NCBI RefSeq assembly: GCF_029318685.1
Contig: NZ_CP119677.1
Location: 1,302,001 to 1,366,000, forward strand
Length of the DNA stretch: 64,000 nucleotides
Source: Ruminiclostridium papyrosolvens DSM 2782
GTDB taxonomy: Bacteria; Bacillota; Clostridia; Acetivibrionales; DSM-1351
Reading direction: 5' to 3'
In this document: in pieces, positions 1 to 10,216 of the stretch
Layout: each line of letters begins with the position of its first letter
Numbering within the stretch: the stretch's first letter is position 1
The notes under the pieces: model-generated
The model's database searches: none
What the model was told of the DNA's origin: nothing
What the model saw: the letters and a program-made list of their open reading frames with translations, nothing else
Translations under genes and position numbers: made by a program

Positions 1-2
1 TA

Positions 3-665
3 GAAACAAAAATCGAGCGGGCCCTATCCAGAAAGGTCTGGCTGAAATGCGGCGGATATATAATTATAGATAAAACAGAGGCTCTTACAGTAATTGATGT
101 TAATACAGGTAAGTTTGTAGGAGAAAGTAATCTTGAGGAAACAGTACTTAAAACCAATGTTGAAGCAACAAGAGAGATAGCAAAACAGCTTCGGTTAAGA
201 GACATAGGCGGTATTGTAATAATAGATTTTATTGACATGAACAACTCAGAGCATCAGCAACTGGTTTTGGATTCCCTGAAACAAAGCTTAAAGAGTGACA
301 GAACAAAGACAATAGTACTGGGAATGACCGAACTTGGCCTTGTTGAGATGACCAGAAAGAAGATAAGGCAGGAGCTGTCAACCGTTATGAGCTGCGATTG
401 TCCTGTATGTGACGGGGCAGGAAGAGTTTATACCGGAGAAACCAATGCCATGAATATACTCAGAGAGGTAAGGGAGCATATAAATTGTACTTCAGTAAAG
501 AAATTCAAGCTGGAAGTACATCCTTCCGTGGCTCCTGTAATTGAAGATAATATTGAAAGATTTTTAAGGAATTTCACGGATAATAAGGACAAAAAAGTAA
601 AAGTTACTGCCGTAAGTGATATAAGACCCGCAGGCTACAGAATTAAAGACGTTGACATGGATTAG
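3..665 (+). CDS. Ribonuclease E/G family protein, C-terminal part
   Basis: This is the 3' part of an RNase E/G gene; the 5' end lies before the window, and the reading frame is open from base 3. RNase E/G enzymes are endoribonucleases for rRNA maturation and mRNA decay. The DVNTGKFVG and IVIIDFIDM segments carry the two metal-binding aspartates of the catalytic domain. A CDCPVCDGAGR segment corresponds to the CPxC zinc-link that joins subunits. No long C-terminal scaffold follows, which suits the short RNase G-like clostridial forms. Its position just before rplU-prp-rpmA is the common clostridial order. Whether to call it rng or rne cannot be decided from this part. Confidence 0.93.
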   Translation, partial: ETKIERALSRKVWLKCGGYIIIDKTEALTVIDVNTGKFVGESNLEETVLKTNVEATREIAKQLRLRDIGGIVIIDFIDMNNSEHQQLVLDSLKQSLKSDRTKTIVLGMTELGLVEMTRKKIRQELSTVMSCDCPVCDGAGRVYTGETNAMNILREVREHINCTSVKKFKLEVHPSVAPVIEDNIERFLRNFTDNKDKKVKVTAVSDIRPAGYRIKDVDMD

Positions 666-666
666 T

Positions 667-795
667 CCTTGTGCTAAAATATATCGGTAGCCGCACGGCC
701 AAGGCTCCCAAAATATAATTCATTTGAATTATTGCCTGTGATGAATACTCCTGTTGATGTAGTATATACGTCATAAAGCCGGCGAGATTGATATT
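667..795 (+). promoter_or_regulatory. Probable L21 ribosomal-protein leader
   Basis: The 140-base gap before rplU holds short GC-rich conserved-looking segments (GCCGCACGGCCAAGGC, and GCCGGCGAG just before the ribosome site) in an otherwise AT-rich stretch. This resembles the L21 leader family known upstream of rplU in Firmicutes, thought to mediate autoregulation. I matched it by memory of the family, not by covariance search. Confidence 0.5.
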
Positions 796-808
796 AGGAG
801 GTGTATAT

Positions 809-1120
809 ATGTACGCAATTATTATGACTGGTGGAAAACAGTACAAAGTTCAGGAAGGCGATGTAGTTTTCATAGAAAAGCTCGCTGCTGAAGAAGGATC
901 TTCAGTAACTTTTGATAAGGTTTTAGCTGTATCAAAGGACGGAAATGTTAGCTTTGGTGCTCCTGTTCTCGAATCAGCTTCTGTAAGCGGAAAGGTTCTC
1001 AATCACGGAAAAGGTGAAAAGATTATCGTTTTCAAATACAAAGCAAAGAAGAACATAAGAAACAAAAAGGGACACAGACAACCATATACAAAGGTTCAAA
1101 TCGAAAAGATCAATGCTTAA
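809..1120 (+). CDS. rplU: 50S ribosomal protein L21
   Basis: A 103-residue protein starting [18 protein letters not shown] and containing [14 protein letters not shown], both typical of L21, a large-subunit protein that contacts 23S rRNA and L20. The ATG at 809 is chosen because AGGAGGTG lies 6 bases upstream and it gives the normal family length; a TTG 21 bases upstream would add seven non-conserved residues. First gene of the rplU-prp-rpmA operon. Confidence 0.97.
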   Translation: MYAIIMTGGKQYKVQEGDVVFIEKLAAEEGSSVTFDKVLAVSKDGNVSFGAPVLESASVSGKVLNHGKGEKIIVFKYKAKKNIRNKKGHRQPYTKVQIEKINA

Positions 1121-1137
1121 TTAAGGATAACAGTTAA

Positions 1138-1470
1138 ATGATTAAAATTAATATAGGCAAGGATTCAGCAGGTACTATCAGTATGTTTGTAGTAAAAGGA
1201 CATGCAGGGTTTGCCGAAGAAGGCAGTGACATTGTATGTTCAGCCATTTCCGCAATCGCTTATACTGCGGTAGGAGCTATTGAAGAGTTGATTGGTCTGA
1301 AAGGCTTTTTTAAACAGAAGGATGGGTTTATGTCATGCAAACTTGACATGGAGTTGTCTTCTGAAAAGAGGCATGATGCCAATGTAATCATGGCTACAGC
1401 GGAAATTGGATTCAAACAAATAGAATTTGCTTATCCCGACTATGTGAAGGTATTGGATGAGGAGGTGTAA
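1138..1470 (+). CDS. prp: Ribosomal-processing cysteine protease Prp
   Basis: A 110-residue protein of the Prp (YsxB) family. It keeps the expected catalytic pair His22 (GHAGF) and Cys34 (DIVCSAISA), at the positions known from Staphylococcus aureus Prp. Prp removes the N-terminal extension of L27 before or during ribosome assembly. It is encoded between L21 and L27, and the L27 downstream has the matching cleavable extension, so enzyme and substrate are cotranscribed. Confidence 0.95.
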   Translation: MIKINIGKDSAGTISMFVVKGHAGFAEEGSDIVCSAISAIAYTAVGAIEELIGLKGFFKQKDGFMSCKLDMELSSEKRHDANVIMATAEIGFKQIEFAYPDYVKVLDEEV

Positions 1471-1474
1471 TCTC

Positions 1475-1759
1475 ATGATAAAGGTTAATTTACAACTTTT
1501 TGCTCATAAAAAGGGTGTTGGTAGTTCAAGAAACGGACGTGACAGTGCAGCTAAAAGACTCGGTGTCAAAAGAGCTGACGGTCAATTCGTTCTCGCAGGA
1601 AACATTCTTGTTCGTCAAAGAGGTACAAAGGTTCATCCCGGTGTAAACGTAGGAATAGGTAAGGACGATACCTTGTTTGCATTAAAGGATGGAAAAGTTA
1701 AGTTTGCAAGACTTGGCAGAGATAAGAAGCAGGTTATGATAGTTACTGCTGCTGAGTAA
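1475..1759 (+). CDS. rpmA: 50S ribosomal protein L27 with cleavable N-terminus
   Basis: A 94-residue L27. The start ATG at 1475 follows GGAGGTG by 7 bases, within the end of prp. The N-terminus reads MIKVNLQLF followed by AHKKGVGSS; cleavage by Prp after the LQLF motif would expose the Ala-His tail that reaches the peptidyl transferase centre. The rest has the usual [17 protein letters not shown] core. A strong terminator follows. Confidence 0.97.
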   Translation: MIKVNLQLFAHKKGVGSSRNGRDSAAKRLGVKRADGQFVLAGNILVRQRGTKVHPGVNVGIGKDDTLFALKDGKVKFARLGRDKKQVMIVTAAE

Positions 1760-1785
1760 TAACAAAAAATTATCGCATTAAAAAA

Positions 1786-1819
1786 GGTAGAAAATGTGAT
1801 ACGCATTTTCTACCTTTTT
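1786..1819 (+). terminator. Rho-independent terminator after rpmA
   Basis: An 11-bp perfect stem (GGTAGAAAATG with CATTTTCTACC) around a short loop, followed by a T run. It ends the rplU-prp-rpmA unit; obg then has its own upstream region. Confidence 0.9.
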
Positions 1820-1926
1820 AGCGTATAATAAAAGTTATTTTTTACATAAATTATTTGTTTCGGGTTAAAATAAACAGAGTTCTGGATTTGATAAAAAAGA
1901 ATATTTGTTTTATGGAGAGAAGATAA

Positions 1927-3204
<1,278 letters not shown>

Positions 3205-3248
3205 TAAGATTATGCATGGATATTTTCTATGCGGACATGGAGGGTGCA

Positions 3249-3539
3249 ATGCTTACAGGTAAACAAAGAAGCTATTTAAGGTCCCTTGCAAATAATCTTC
3301 AACCTATTTTTCAGGTTGGAAAAGGCGGAGTAAGTGACAATATGATAAAGCAATTTTCAGATGCACTGGAGGCCAGAGAACTGATAAAGGCAACTGTCCT
3401 GAAAAATGCAGAATGTGATACAAAAACCATATGTGAAGAGATTGCAGAGCAGACAAATTCCCAAGTAGTTCAGGTTATCGGGAGTAAATTTGTTTTGTAC
3501 AGGCCATCTGAAAAGAATTCCGTAATAGAGCTGCCATAG
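3249..3539 (+). CDS. yhbY: YhbY-family RNA-binding protein
   Basis: A 96-residue CRS1-YhbY (CRM) domain protein: MLTGKQRSYLRSLANNLQP at the start, then VGKGGVSD, the GxxG-like loop of this KH-like fold. Family members associate with pre-50S particles. ATG 3249 is chosen because TGGAGGG precedes it and it gives the family length; an ATG 33 bases upstream would add a non-conserved extension. It lies directly after obg, a conserved pairing. Confidence 0.92.
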   Translation: MLTGKQRSYLRSLANNLQPIFQVGKGGVSDNMIKQFSDALEARELIKATVLKNAECDTKTICEEIAEQTNSQVVQVIGSKFVLYRPSEKNSVIELP

Positions 3540-3550
3540 GGCGGCTTTTT
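3529..3550 (+). terminator. Terminator overlapping the yhbY stop
   Basis: AGCTGCC pairs with GGCGGCT across four bases (one internal mismatch), followed by five T. The hairpin overlaps the last codons of yhbY. Confidence 0.7.
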
Positions 3551-3645
3551 AATTTATTGAGAAAATATGTAATAAATTTATACCATTGTGAATAATATAA
3601 TAAGTATTTCGTTGAAAAAACTTATTAAAATTTTCAGGAGGGTAT

Positions 3646-3918
3646 ATGAAAGAAAACTACGCTACACAAAATCACACTTATGAATGTCTTGATAAATCAT
3701 CAATAGAAAAACTCAACGACAAGGCACTGCTTGAAAAAGCTAAAGCTACATATAAATTTCTAAAGCTAAATGAGATTTACCTAAAAAATATTAGAGATGA
3801 TTATGGAAAACAAAAAATAGCCCAGTTGAGAGTTCAGTTTATTCGTCATCAACTGGACCTGCTTATAAGAGAGTGTTTTGTCAGGGGGTTAAAACACGGA
3901 TTAAGTAATTACTACTAA
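3646..3918 (+). CDS. Hypothetical protein, 90 residues
   Basis: Supported as a gene by AGGAGGG 6-7 bases before the ATG and a clean frame to TAA. The product is basic and predicted mainly helical (KNIRDDYGKQKIAQLRVQFIRHQLDLL resembles a charged helix). It has no signal peptide or membrane segment. I do not recognise the family. It stands alone between the obg-yhbY unit and a convergent DUF4364 gene only 11 bases away. Confidence 0.65.
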   Translation: MKENYATQNHTYECLDKSSIEKLNDKALLEKAKATYKFLKLNEIYLKNIRDDYGKQKIAQLRVQFIRHQLDLLIRECFVRGLKHGLSNYY

Positions 3919-3929
3919 AAAGTCAGATG

Positions 3930-4484
3930 TTATTTTCCAAAGTTATCGCTACCTGTATCAGTAAGGGCTGATAATATTCTACTATACAATTTTTCTGAAT
4001 TCTGAGCCCAGTTATCGCAGATTTTATTAGCGTCATTGCGGCTTCCAACAGACATTTTTAAATCTATATAGGTAAAGCTTCCTTCACAAATTCTTAAACT
4101 AACGATATACTCATTTTCTTTTACGGCGACAAAGTCTGACTGTATATTTATTTCATTTTTTTTGCTTTTTTTATATTTAATCAGAGCCTCATCAATTCTG
4201 GCTTTTATGCCGGCAGGAATTAATGAAGTAAAGTACTCCAGACTTTGTTTTCCGGCAGGAGAAATACTATATGACAGTTTTTCATCAGCGTCTATTTTGG
4301 CAAGAAACTTTCCCTCACATAGCTCATCAAGATATTGTTGAAGAAAAATATAATTCATCAGCTTATTTTCCAAAATAATTTTTGTTATAAGCAAATTGGT
4401 TACCGGTGACTCCAGGTTATGAATAATATATAATAATATCAGCTTGTTTTCGGCAAGTTCTCTGCTGTTTTCAATAGAACTCAT
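3930..4484 (-). CDS. DUF4364 family protein
   Basis: A 184-residue protein of the DUF4364 family, found mainly in Clostridia. The N-terminal 85 residues (ENKLILLYIIHNLESPVTN, then ITKIILENKLMNYIFLQQYL) look like a winged-helix domain of the PadR/MarR kind. The second half is a beta-rich domain of unknown role. A DNA-binding or regulatory function is an inference. It has a GGAGG-type site before the ATG and is divergent from the Fe-S protein gene at 4689. Confidence 0.85.
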   Translation of the reverse strand: MSSIENSRELAENKLILLYIIHNLESPVTNLLITKIILENKLMNYIFLQQYLDELCEGKFLAKIDADEKLSYSISPAGKQSLEYFTSLIPAGIKARIDEALIKYKKSKKNEINIQSDFVAVKENEYIVSLRICEGSFTYIDLKMSVGSRNDANKICDNWAQNSEKLYSRILSALTDTGSDNFGK

Positions 4485-4688
4485 AAAATACCTCCGTTCT
4501 TAGCTGTAATTTAGCTTTGAAATAATTCCCTTAAATATATTAAAATTATACCATAAAGGCTTATGGTTTACTATATTACCCCAAAAAGACTTTTTTTGCG
4601 GTCAAATTTGAGGTTTATTTCCCGTGTACCACCTTTATAGTTAATGATATAATATTTAAATAAGGCTTAAGCGGAAAAGGAGATATAC

Positions 4689-5378
4689 GTGTCAGATAAT
4701 TTATATAAAGAACTGGAAACAATAATATATGGCATGGGAGGAACCTTCTTTGGAACATCGCAAGTAGTTGAGCATTTACCTGAGAGATTACAAAGGTATC
4801 CTACTGCCATAACCTTCGGTGTCAGACTGTCGGATGCAATAATAGACGAGATAGGGGATATACCTACCTTTACTTATTTTAACCACTATAGATCTGTAAA
4901 TGCCTTAATAGACCAGATATCACTGAGATTGGTGCTGTGTCTTCAGGCACATGGTAATAGGGCATATTCTATTGCTGCTTCACAAAGCATACCTACTTCG
5001 CCAATACCTTACAGCGGAATGTTTCCACATAAAACAGGTGCCGTTTTAGCAGGCTTGGGCTGGATAGGCAAAAACGGTTTATTTATTCATAAGGAATACG
5101 GCCCAAGAGTGAGACTTGGAACTGTTCTTACTGATATGGCGATTCCTTTTGAAAATAATATATTACAGAATAAGTGCTCGTCGTGCAACAGGTGTGTTAA
5201 AGCATGTCCTGCTCTTGCCCTTACAGGAAATCTTTGGGAGGTTGGGAAAGAAAGAGGGCATGTTGTAGATGCAAAAGCATGCTCCGAATATATGAGCACG
5301 AAATTAAAGCATATAGGCAGGGGTTCTGTGTGCGGTATTTGTGTAAAGGTATGTCCCAGCGGGGGAAGTAAGGCCTGA
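4689..5378 (+). CDS. Double-cluster 4Fe-4S protein, QueG-like
   Basis: A 229-residue protein related to the Fe-S part of epoxyqueuosine reductase. It has GLGWIGKNGL, typical of QueG-like proteins, then CSSCNRCVKACP and a second group ending CGICVKVCP, enough cysteines for two 4Fe-4S clusters. It is much shorter than true QueG (about 370-400 residues) and lacks the C-terminal HEAT-like extension, so I do not assign queuosine synthesis. It starts with GTG 7 bases after AAAAGGAG. It may belong with the folate genes that follow, but a 90-base gap separates them. Confidence 0.8.
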   Translation: MSDNLYKELETIIYGMGGTFFGTSQVVEHLPERLQRYPTAITFGVRLSDAIIDEIGDIPTFTYFNHYRSVNALIDQISLRLVLCLQAHGNRAYSIAASQSIPTSPIPYSGMFPHKTGAVLAGLGWIGKNGLFIHKEYGPRVRLGTVLTDMAIPFENNILQNKCSSCNRCVKACPALALTGNLWEVGKERGHVVDAKACSEYMSTKLKHIGRGSVCGICVKVCPSGGSKA

Positions 5379-5466
5379 CGGCAGTATAAAGAGATTTAAG
5401 AAAAAAATGTCACTGTGAATATATCTTCACGTTGACTGTGTAAAATACGTATACAGGGTGGGTTAC

Positions 5467-6054
5467 ATGTCTATAGATAGGAAAAAAGTTGAAGAGCACA
5501 TCAGAGGTCTTTTGATTGCTATAGGAGAAGACCCCGACAGGGAGGGACTTAAAGAGACACCCTCACGTGTTGCTCGTATGTACGAGGAGATTTTTGAAGG
5601 AATCAGCTATACAAATGACGACATTGCTGATATGTACAATAAAACCTTTGAAGATGATTTGGTGATACCTAAAGACAATAAGGAAATGGTATTAGTTAAG
5701 GATATAGATATTTTCAGTTATTGTGAACATCACATGGCACTTATGTACAATATGAAGGTTGCGGTTGCTTATGTACCCAACGGCAAAATACTGGGCCTTA
5801 GCAAAATAGCCAGAATTGCCGACATGGTGGGAAAACGCCTTCAGCTGCAGGAAAGAATAGGTTCTGATATAGCTGAAATTATGCAAAAGATTACTGATTC
5901 AGAGGACGTTGCTATAATTATTGAAGGGCAGCACGCTTGCATGACTGCCAGAGGAATTAAAAATACAGGCTCTCGGACTACGACTACTACGTTTCGGGGA
6001 AAATTTAACACAGATTCAAATCTTACAAAAAGACTGATGATTTTATATAAGTAA
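5467..6054 (+). CDS. folE: GTP cyclohydrolase I
   Basis: A 195-residue FolE, which converts GTP to 7,8-dihydroneopterin triphosphate, the first step of tetrahydrofolate synthesis. Zinc ligands are visible as CEHHMALM and the cysteine of [10 protein letters not shown]; the catalytic histidine lies in the same regions. ATG 5467 is chosen over a GTG nine bases upstream because AGGGTGGG fits as its ribosome site. First gene of a tight folate operon running to cobO. Confidence 0.96.
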   Translation: MSIDRKKVEEHIRGLLIAIGEDPDREGLKETPSRVARMYEEIFEGISYTNDDIADMYNKTFEDDLVIPKDNKEMVLVKDIDIFSYCEHHMALMYNMKVAVAYVPNGKILGLSKIARIADMVGKRLQLQERIGSDIAEIMQKITDSEDVAIIIEGQHACMTARGIKNTGSRTTTTTFRGKFNTDSNLTKRLMILYK

Positions 6055-6070
6055 TTATACAGGGGACAAC

Positions 6071-6550
6071 ATGGAAAGTGTACAAAGAATAATAGACCAT
6101 CCACAATTTAAAAAGTATATGGAGTTGAATTCTCAGGCAGAGAAGGACCGTAAATTTTGCCGACATGATATTCAACATTCATTGGATGTTGCAAGAGTTG
6201 CCTATATTATTGCACTTGAAAACAAATATAACCTTGACAAAGAAATAATTTATATAACTGCACTCCTCCATGATATCGCCAAATGGAAGCAATACAGACA
6301 AAAGGCGGACCATGCTGTCGAGGGGGCAGTTCTGGCTCAAGAAATTCTTGTTGATTTAAATTTAAGTAAAGATGACGCTGCAATGATTTTAGATGCAATT
6401 GCAAAACACCGTAAAAAGGAAGGACACAGTACCCCTCTAAGTAAGGTCTTATATGCGGGTGATAAATCTTGTCGCCAGTGTGTAAACTGCAATATGGTAG
6501 AGGAATGTAACCGGTTTATAAACGGGAGCACACCCGTACTCAATTACTAA
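6071..6550 (+). CDS. HD-domain phosphohydrolase with C-terminal Cys cluster
   Basis: A 159-residue HD-superfamily metal-dependent phosphohydrolase: H-ISLD-type start RHDIQHSLDVARV, then ALLHDIAKW carrying the HD pair, and a later KADHAVEGA histidine. The C-terminus has four cysteines in CRQCVNCNMVEEC, which may bind zinc or an Fe-S cluster. It lies 16 bases after folE and 20 before folP, so it is very likely in the folate operon. A role in removing phosphates from the FolE product, by analogy with archaeal MptB (also HD family), is an inference only. Confidence 0.85.
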   Translation: MESVQRIIDHPQFKKYMELNSQAEKDRKFCRHDIQHSLDVARVAYIIALENKYNLDKEIIYITALLHDIAKWKQYRQKADHAVEGAVLAQEILVDLNLSKDDAAMILDAIAKHRKKEGHSTPLSKVLYAGDKSCRQCVNCNMVEECNRFINGSTPVLNY

Positions 6551-6570
6551 ATGATTAAGGATGAAACAAT

Positions 6571-7395
6571 ATGACAGCTGGATGTTTTAAAATTGGGAGA
6601 AGTACATGGGAATGGGGCAAGAAGACTTATATAATGGGTATTCTCAATATTACACCGGATTCATTTTCAGACGGAGGCAGTTACACTAACACGGAAATGG
6701 CACTTAATAAGGCATTACTAATGCAAGAAGAAGGTGCAGATATAATTGACGTTGGGGGAGAAACTACGAAGCCCGGTGCAATACCTGTGTCCGCTGAAAT
6801 TGAAAAGCAGAGGATACTACCTGTCATAGAAGCTTTGTCAAAAGAGCTTACCCTGCCTGTTTCTGTAGATACCTACAGGGCAGACACAGCAGAACTTGCC
6901 ATAAAGGCAGGTGCAGATATGATAAATGACATCTGGGGGCTTAAATATGACTCCCTCATGGCTCCAACAATAGCTGAGTATGGGGTACCTGTATGTATAA
7001 TGCACAACAGAACTAACGGGACAGATTACGGACAAGACCTTATAGGACAAATATTGAGGGAGCTTGAGGAAAGTATATTAATAGCAAAAAAAGCAGGTAT
7101 AAAGGACGATAAAATAATCATCGACCCCGGTATAGGCTTTGCAAAGACCTGGGAGCAAAACTTAGAGATAATGGGTAAGCTTGAGGTTTTTAGGACCCTT
7201 GGTTATCCCGTGCTTTTAGGGACCTCAAGAAAGTCCTTTATAGGCAAGGTACTGGACCTTGAAGTTTATGACAGGCTTGAAGGTACACTGGCCACAACTG
7301 CAACAGGGATTGCAAAAGGTGTCGATATAGTGAGAGTTCACGACGTTTTACAAAATGCAAGAGCAGCAAAAATAACTGATAGTATGGTGAGGTAA
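6571..7395 (+). CDS. folP: Dihydropteroate synthase
   Basis: A 274-residue DHPS that joins para-aminobenzoate to 6-hydroxymethyl-7,8-dihydropterin pyrophosphate. Visible motifs are MGILNITPDSFSDGG (pyrophosphate loop), DVGGETTKPGA, and IIDPGIGFAKT, then LLGTSRKSFIG. Its TAA abuts the ATG of folB. The family is a TIM barrel and the sulfonamide target. Confidence 0.97.
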   Translation: MTAGCFKIGRSTWEWGKKTYIMGILNITPDSFSDGGSYTNTEMALNKALLMQEEGADIIDVGGETTKPGAIPVSAEIEKQRILPVIEALSKELTLPVSVDTYRADTAELAIKAGADMINDIWGLKYDSLMAPTIAEYGVPVCIMHNRTNGTDYGQDLIGQILRELEESILIAKKAGIKDDKIIIDPGIGFAKTWEQNLEIMGKLEVFRTLGYPVLLGTSRKSFIGKVLDLEVYDRLEGTLATTATGIAKGVDIVRVHDVLQNARAAKITDSMVR

Positions 7396-7770
7396 ATGGA
7401 TAAAATAATTATAGAAGACTTGGAAGTGTATGCTTACCACGGGGTAGCAGAAGAGGAGAAAAAACTGGGGCAGATGTTTCTGGTTTCGTTGGAAATATCG
7501 GCAGATTTAAGTACCGCTGCCCAAAATCAGGATTTAAGTGCTACTTTAAACTACGCAGAGGTATGCCGGGTTGTTGGGGATGTTGTAAGTTCAGACAAAT
7601 ATGATTTAATTGAAACCGTTGCATATAAAATTCTTGAGGGTATATTTATTAACTTTCAAAAGGCGGTATCAGTAAAAATACTGCTGAAAAAACCTTGGGC
7701 TCCAATGGGATATCATCTTAAGTATGCAGGAGTGCAGCTTGAGCGTACAAGAGGCGAAATAGATGTGTAA
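7396..7770 (+). CDS. folB: Dihydroneopterin aldolase
   Basis: A 124-residue FolB, which cleaves 7,8-dihydroneopterin to 6-hydroxymethyl-dihydropterin and glycolaldehyde. The N-terminus IIEDLEVYAYHGVAEEEK carries the family YHGV motif, and LLKKPWAPMG is the conserved C-terminal segment. It starts directly after folP and overlaps folK by 8 bases, consistent with translational coupling. Confidence 0.96.
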   Translation: MDKIIIEDLEVYAYHGVAEEEKKLGQMFLVSLEISADLSTAAQNQDLSATLNYAEVCRVVGDVVSSDKYDLIETVAYKILEGIFINFQKAVSVKILLKKPWAPMGYHLKYAGVQLERTRGEIDV

Positions 7771-8236
7771 TAATGCAGTCACTGCATATATAGGGTTAGG
7801 CTCAAATATAGGGGACAGGGAATACCAGTTAAACCGGGCGGTTGAACTTCTGAAGATAACTGAGAAAACTCAGGTTACGTTGGTGTCCTCTTATTATAAT
7901 ACTGCTCCGGTAGGATATGAGCAGCAACCGGATTTTTTGAATGCAGTGGTTGAAATAAGGACATCCCTGTCAGCAAGAGAGCTTCTTTCAGTTTGCTCAG
8001 GAATAGAAAAGGAGCTCAAAAGAGAGAGAATAATACACTGGGGGCCAAGAACCATTGATCTTGATATACTACTTTACGGATGTAATATCATCAATGACAC
8101 TGATTTGGTAATTCCTCATCCAAGGATGCATGAAAGACGATTTGTACTGGAGCCTTTAAATGAAATTGCGCCTTTAGTATTGCATCCGGTTTTTAATAAA
8201 ACAATAAATGAGATATTGGAGGGCTTTTATGAGTAA
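7763..8236 (+). CDS. folK: 2-amino-4-hydroxy-6-hydroxymethyldihydropteridine pyrophosphokinase
   Basis: A 157-residue HPPK, which transfers pyrophosphate from ATP to 6-hydroxymethyl-dihydropterin. AYIGLGSNIGDRE at the N-terminus and GPRTIDLDILLYG with IPHPRMHERRFVL are the signature segments. ATG 7763 lies inside the end of folB. Confidence 0.97.
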   Translation: MCNNAVTAYIGLGSNIGDREYQLNRAVELLKITEKTQVTLVSSYYNTAPVGYEQQPDFLNAVVEIRTSLSARELLSVCSGIEKELKRERIIHWGPRTIDLDILLYGCNIINDTDLVIPHPRMHERRFVLEPLNEIAPLVLHPVFNKTINEILEGFYE

Positions 8237-8762
8237 AAAGGGTTTGGTACACATATATACAGGCGATGGAAAGGGCAAGACTACAGCTGCAATAGGCCTT
8301 GGAGTGAGGGCCTGCGGAGATACTATGAAGGTTCTGATGGTTCAGTTTTTAAAAAGCAGAGATACCTGCGAACTTCATTCTCTAAAGAAGTTGGAGCCGG
8401 AGTTTACTGTAATAAGAGGTTTCAGCTGCAATAAGTTTGTCCGGAATATGACTGAGGAAGAAAAAGAAGCAGCACGTAAAGAGGCTGACGAAATATTTCA
8501 AAATGTAAAAAATCTAATTTTACAAAATAATTATGATTTGGTTATTATGGATGAGATTATAGGAGTTCTGAATAATGGGTTTATCAGTGAGGATGATGTT
8601 ATAGCTATGATAAATGATAAACCCCAAGAAACAGAACTTGTATTAACCGGGAGAAATGCCGGAAAGCGTCTGATAGAAGCTGCCGACTATGTATCTGAAA
8701 TAAAAGCCGTAAAACATCCGTATCAAAAAGGCATTTCAGCCCGAAAGGGAATTGAATTTTAG
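8229..8762 (+). CDS. cobO: Cob(I)yrinic acid a,c-diamide adenosyltransferase
   Basis: A 177-residue CobO/BtuR-type corrinoid adenosyltransferase that uses ATP to form the Co-C bond of adenosylcobalamin. The P-loop GDGKGKTTAAIG and the aspartate motif VIMDEI are clear. ATG 8229 is chosen because GGAGGG is 5 bases upstream; it overlaps folK by 8 bases. Its place at the end of a folate operon is unusual but fits a B12-using cell, since methionine synthase at 45.2 kb needs both folate and cobalamin. Confidence 0.94.
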   Translation: MSKKGLVHIYTGDGKGKTTAAIGLGVRACGDTMKVLMVQFLKSRDTCELHSLKKLEPEFTVIRGFSCNKFVRNMTEEEKEAARKEADEIFQNVKNLILQNNYDLVIMDEIIGVLNNGFISEDDVIAMINDKPQETELVLTGRNAGKRLIEAADYVSEIKAVKHPYQKGISARKGIEF

Positions 8763-8770
8763 GGTAACAG

Positions 8771-10216
8771 TTACTTTTGCAAGGTTTTACGGTACATATT
8801 CATGTATTCGTGGGCTGATTTTTCCCAACTGAAATCTGAACGCATACCTCTTTGAACAAGAAGGCTCCAGATATCTTTTTTGTTGTAATAAAAATCTACC
8901 GCGCGCCTGATTGTGTCCAGCATATCGTGGGCATTGTAATTTGTAAAAGTAAAACCGTTACCTTCCCCCGTAGTCTCGTTGTATGAAAAGACGGTATCAT
9001 TAAGACCGCCGGTTTCACGGACTATGGGAACAGCTCCATAGCGGAAACTGAAAATCTGGCCAAGACCGCAGGGCTCAAACAAGGAAGGCATAAGAAACAT
9101 ATCAGATGCTGCATAAATTCTCTGAGCCAGAGTATCACTAAAGGTTATATTTGCTGAAACCTTGTCCTTATGCCAATATGCTGCATTCTCAAAAATGTAT
9201 TTGTAATGCTCATCGCCTTTACCCAAAATGATAAGCTGAATATCCATTTGCAGAATTTCTTCAAGCACACGTTCAATAAGGTCAAACCCTTTTTGAGAGG
9301 TGAGTCTTGAAATAATACTGATTACAGGTACTTCCGGCTTTATTGGGAGGCCTAAATCCTGTTGCAGTCTTCGTTTGTTTTCGTACTTTTGTGATATTTT
9401 GTCAGCCGAGTACGTAGCATACAATCTGGCATCATTTTCAGGGTTATTTCTTTCGTAATCTATACCGTTCAAAATTCCGTATAAATCATTTGAACGACTG
9501 ATTAATACACCATTTAATCCCTCACCGTAAAAGTTATTTTTTATTTCATCAGCGTAAGTAGGGCTTACAGTACTTATTGAGTCCGAATAAACAAGGCCGG
9601 CTTTCAAAAAGTTTACACTTCCGTTAAATTCAATTCCTTCTGAGGTAAAGTAGCTCCAATCCAACCCAAGCAGGTTTGAAAGCACTTCTTTAGGGAAGAT
9701 ACCCTGATATTTGAGATTGTGTATGGTAAATATGGTTTTAATATTTTTATAAAAGGGATTACTTTTGTATGCGGCTTTTAATAGAAGACTTACAACTCCC
9801 GTCTGCCAATCATTACAATGTATAATATCAGCCTTGAACCCTATAAAAGGAAGCAATTCTAATAGTGCCTTGCTGAAAAAAGTAAACTGTTCTGCCTGAT
9901 CAAAATCCCCATAGAGTTCCGGCCTGTTAAAGTAATATTCATTATCAAGAAAATAATATGTTATTCCGTCATATTTTAATCTAAAAATACCGCAATACTG
10001 ATGTCTCCAGGATACATCTGCATAAATGAAGCCCAGATATTCCATTTGTGACTTATACTCCTCAGAGATTGCGTTGTATTTAGGCATTACTACACGAATA
10101 TCACAGCCCAGTTTTGACAGAGCTTTTGGAAGAGAACCGGCAACATCGCCAAGGCCTCCGGTTTTTGCAAAAGGGAATACTTCTGAAGAAGCAAACAAAA
10201 TATTTATGTTATTCAC
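8771..10216 (-). CDS. glgA: Glycogen synthase (ADP-glucose)
   Basis: A 481-residue GT5 starch/glycogen synthase. KTGGLGDVAGSLPKAL is the ADP-glucose lysine loop and LFEPCGLGQIFSFRYG holds the conserved acidic nucleotide-sugar site; length matches bacterial GlgA. It extends alpha-1,4-glucan chains for storage. AGGAGGTAAC precedes its ATG. It converges with the folate operon, with only 8 bases between stops, and no other glg genes are nearby. Confidence 0.96.
   Translation of the reverse strand: MNNINILFASSEVFPFAKTGGLGDVAGSLPKALSKLGCDIRVVMPKYNAISEEYKSQMEYLGFIYADVSWRHQYCGIFRLKYDGITYYFLDNEYYFNRPELYGDFDQAEQFTFFSKALLELLPFIGFKADIIHCNDWQTGVVSLLLKAAYKSNPFYKNIKTIFTIHNLKYQGIFPKEVLSNLLGLDWSYFTSEGIEFNGSVNFLKAGLVYSDSISTVSPTYADEIKNNFYGEGLNGVLISRSNDLYGILNGIDYERNNPENDARLYATYSADKISQKYENKRRLQQDLGLPIKPEVPVISIISRLTSQKGFDLIERVLEEILQMDIQLIILGKGDEHYKYIFENAAYWHKDKVSANITFSDTLAQRIYAASDMFLMPSLFEPCGLGQIFSFRYGAVPIVRETGGLNDTVFSYNETTGEGNGFTFTNYNAHDMLDTIRRAVDFYYNKKDIWSLLVQRGMRSDFSWEKSAHEYMNMYRKTLQK

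Noticed and set aside
4689-5378. Assignment as epoxyqueuosine reductase QueG
   Set aside because: Too short by about 150 residues and lacking the C-terminal extension; only the Fe-S and flanking domain are shared.
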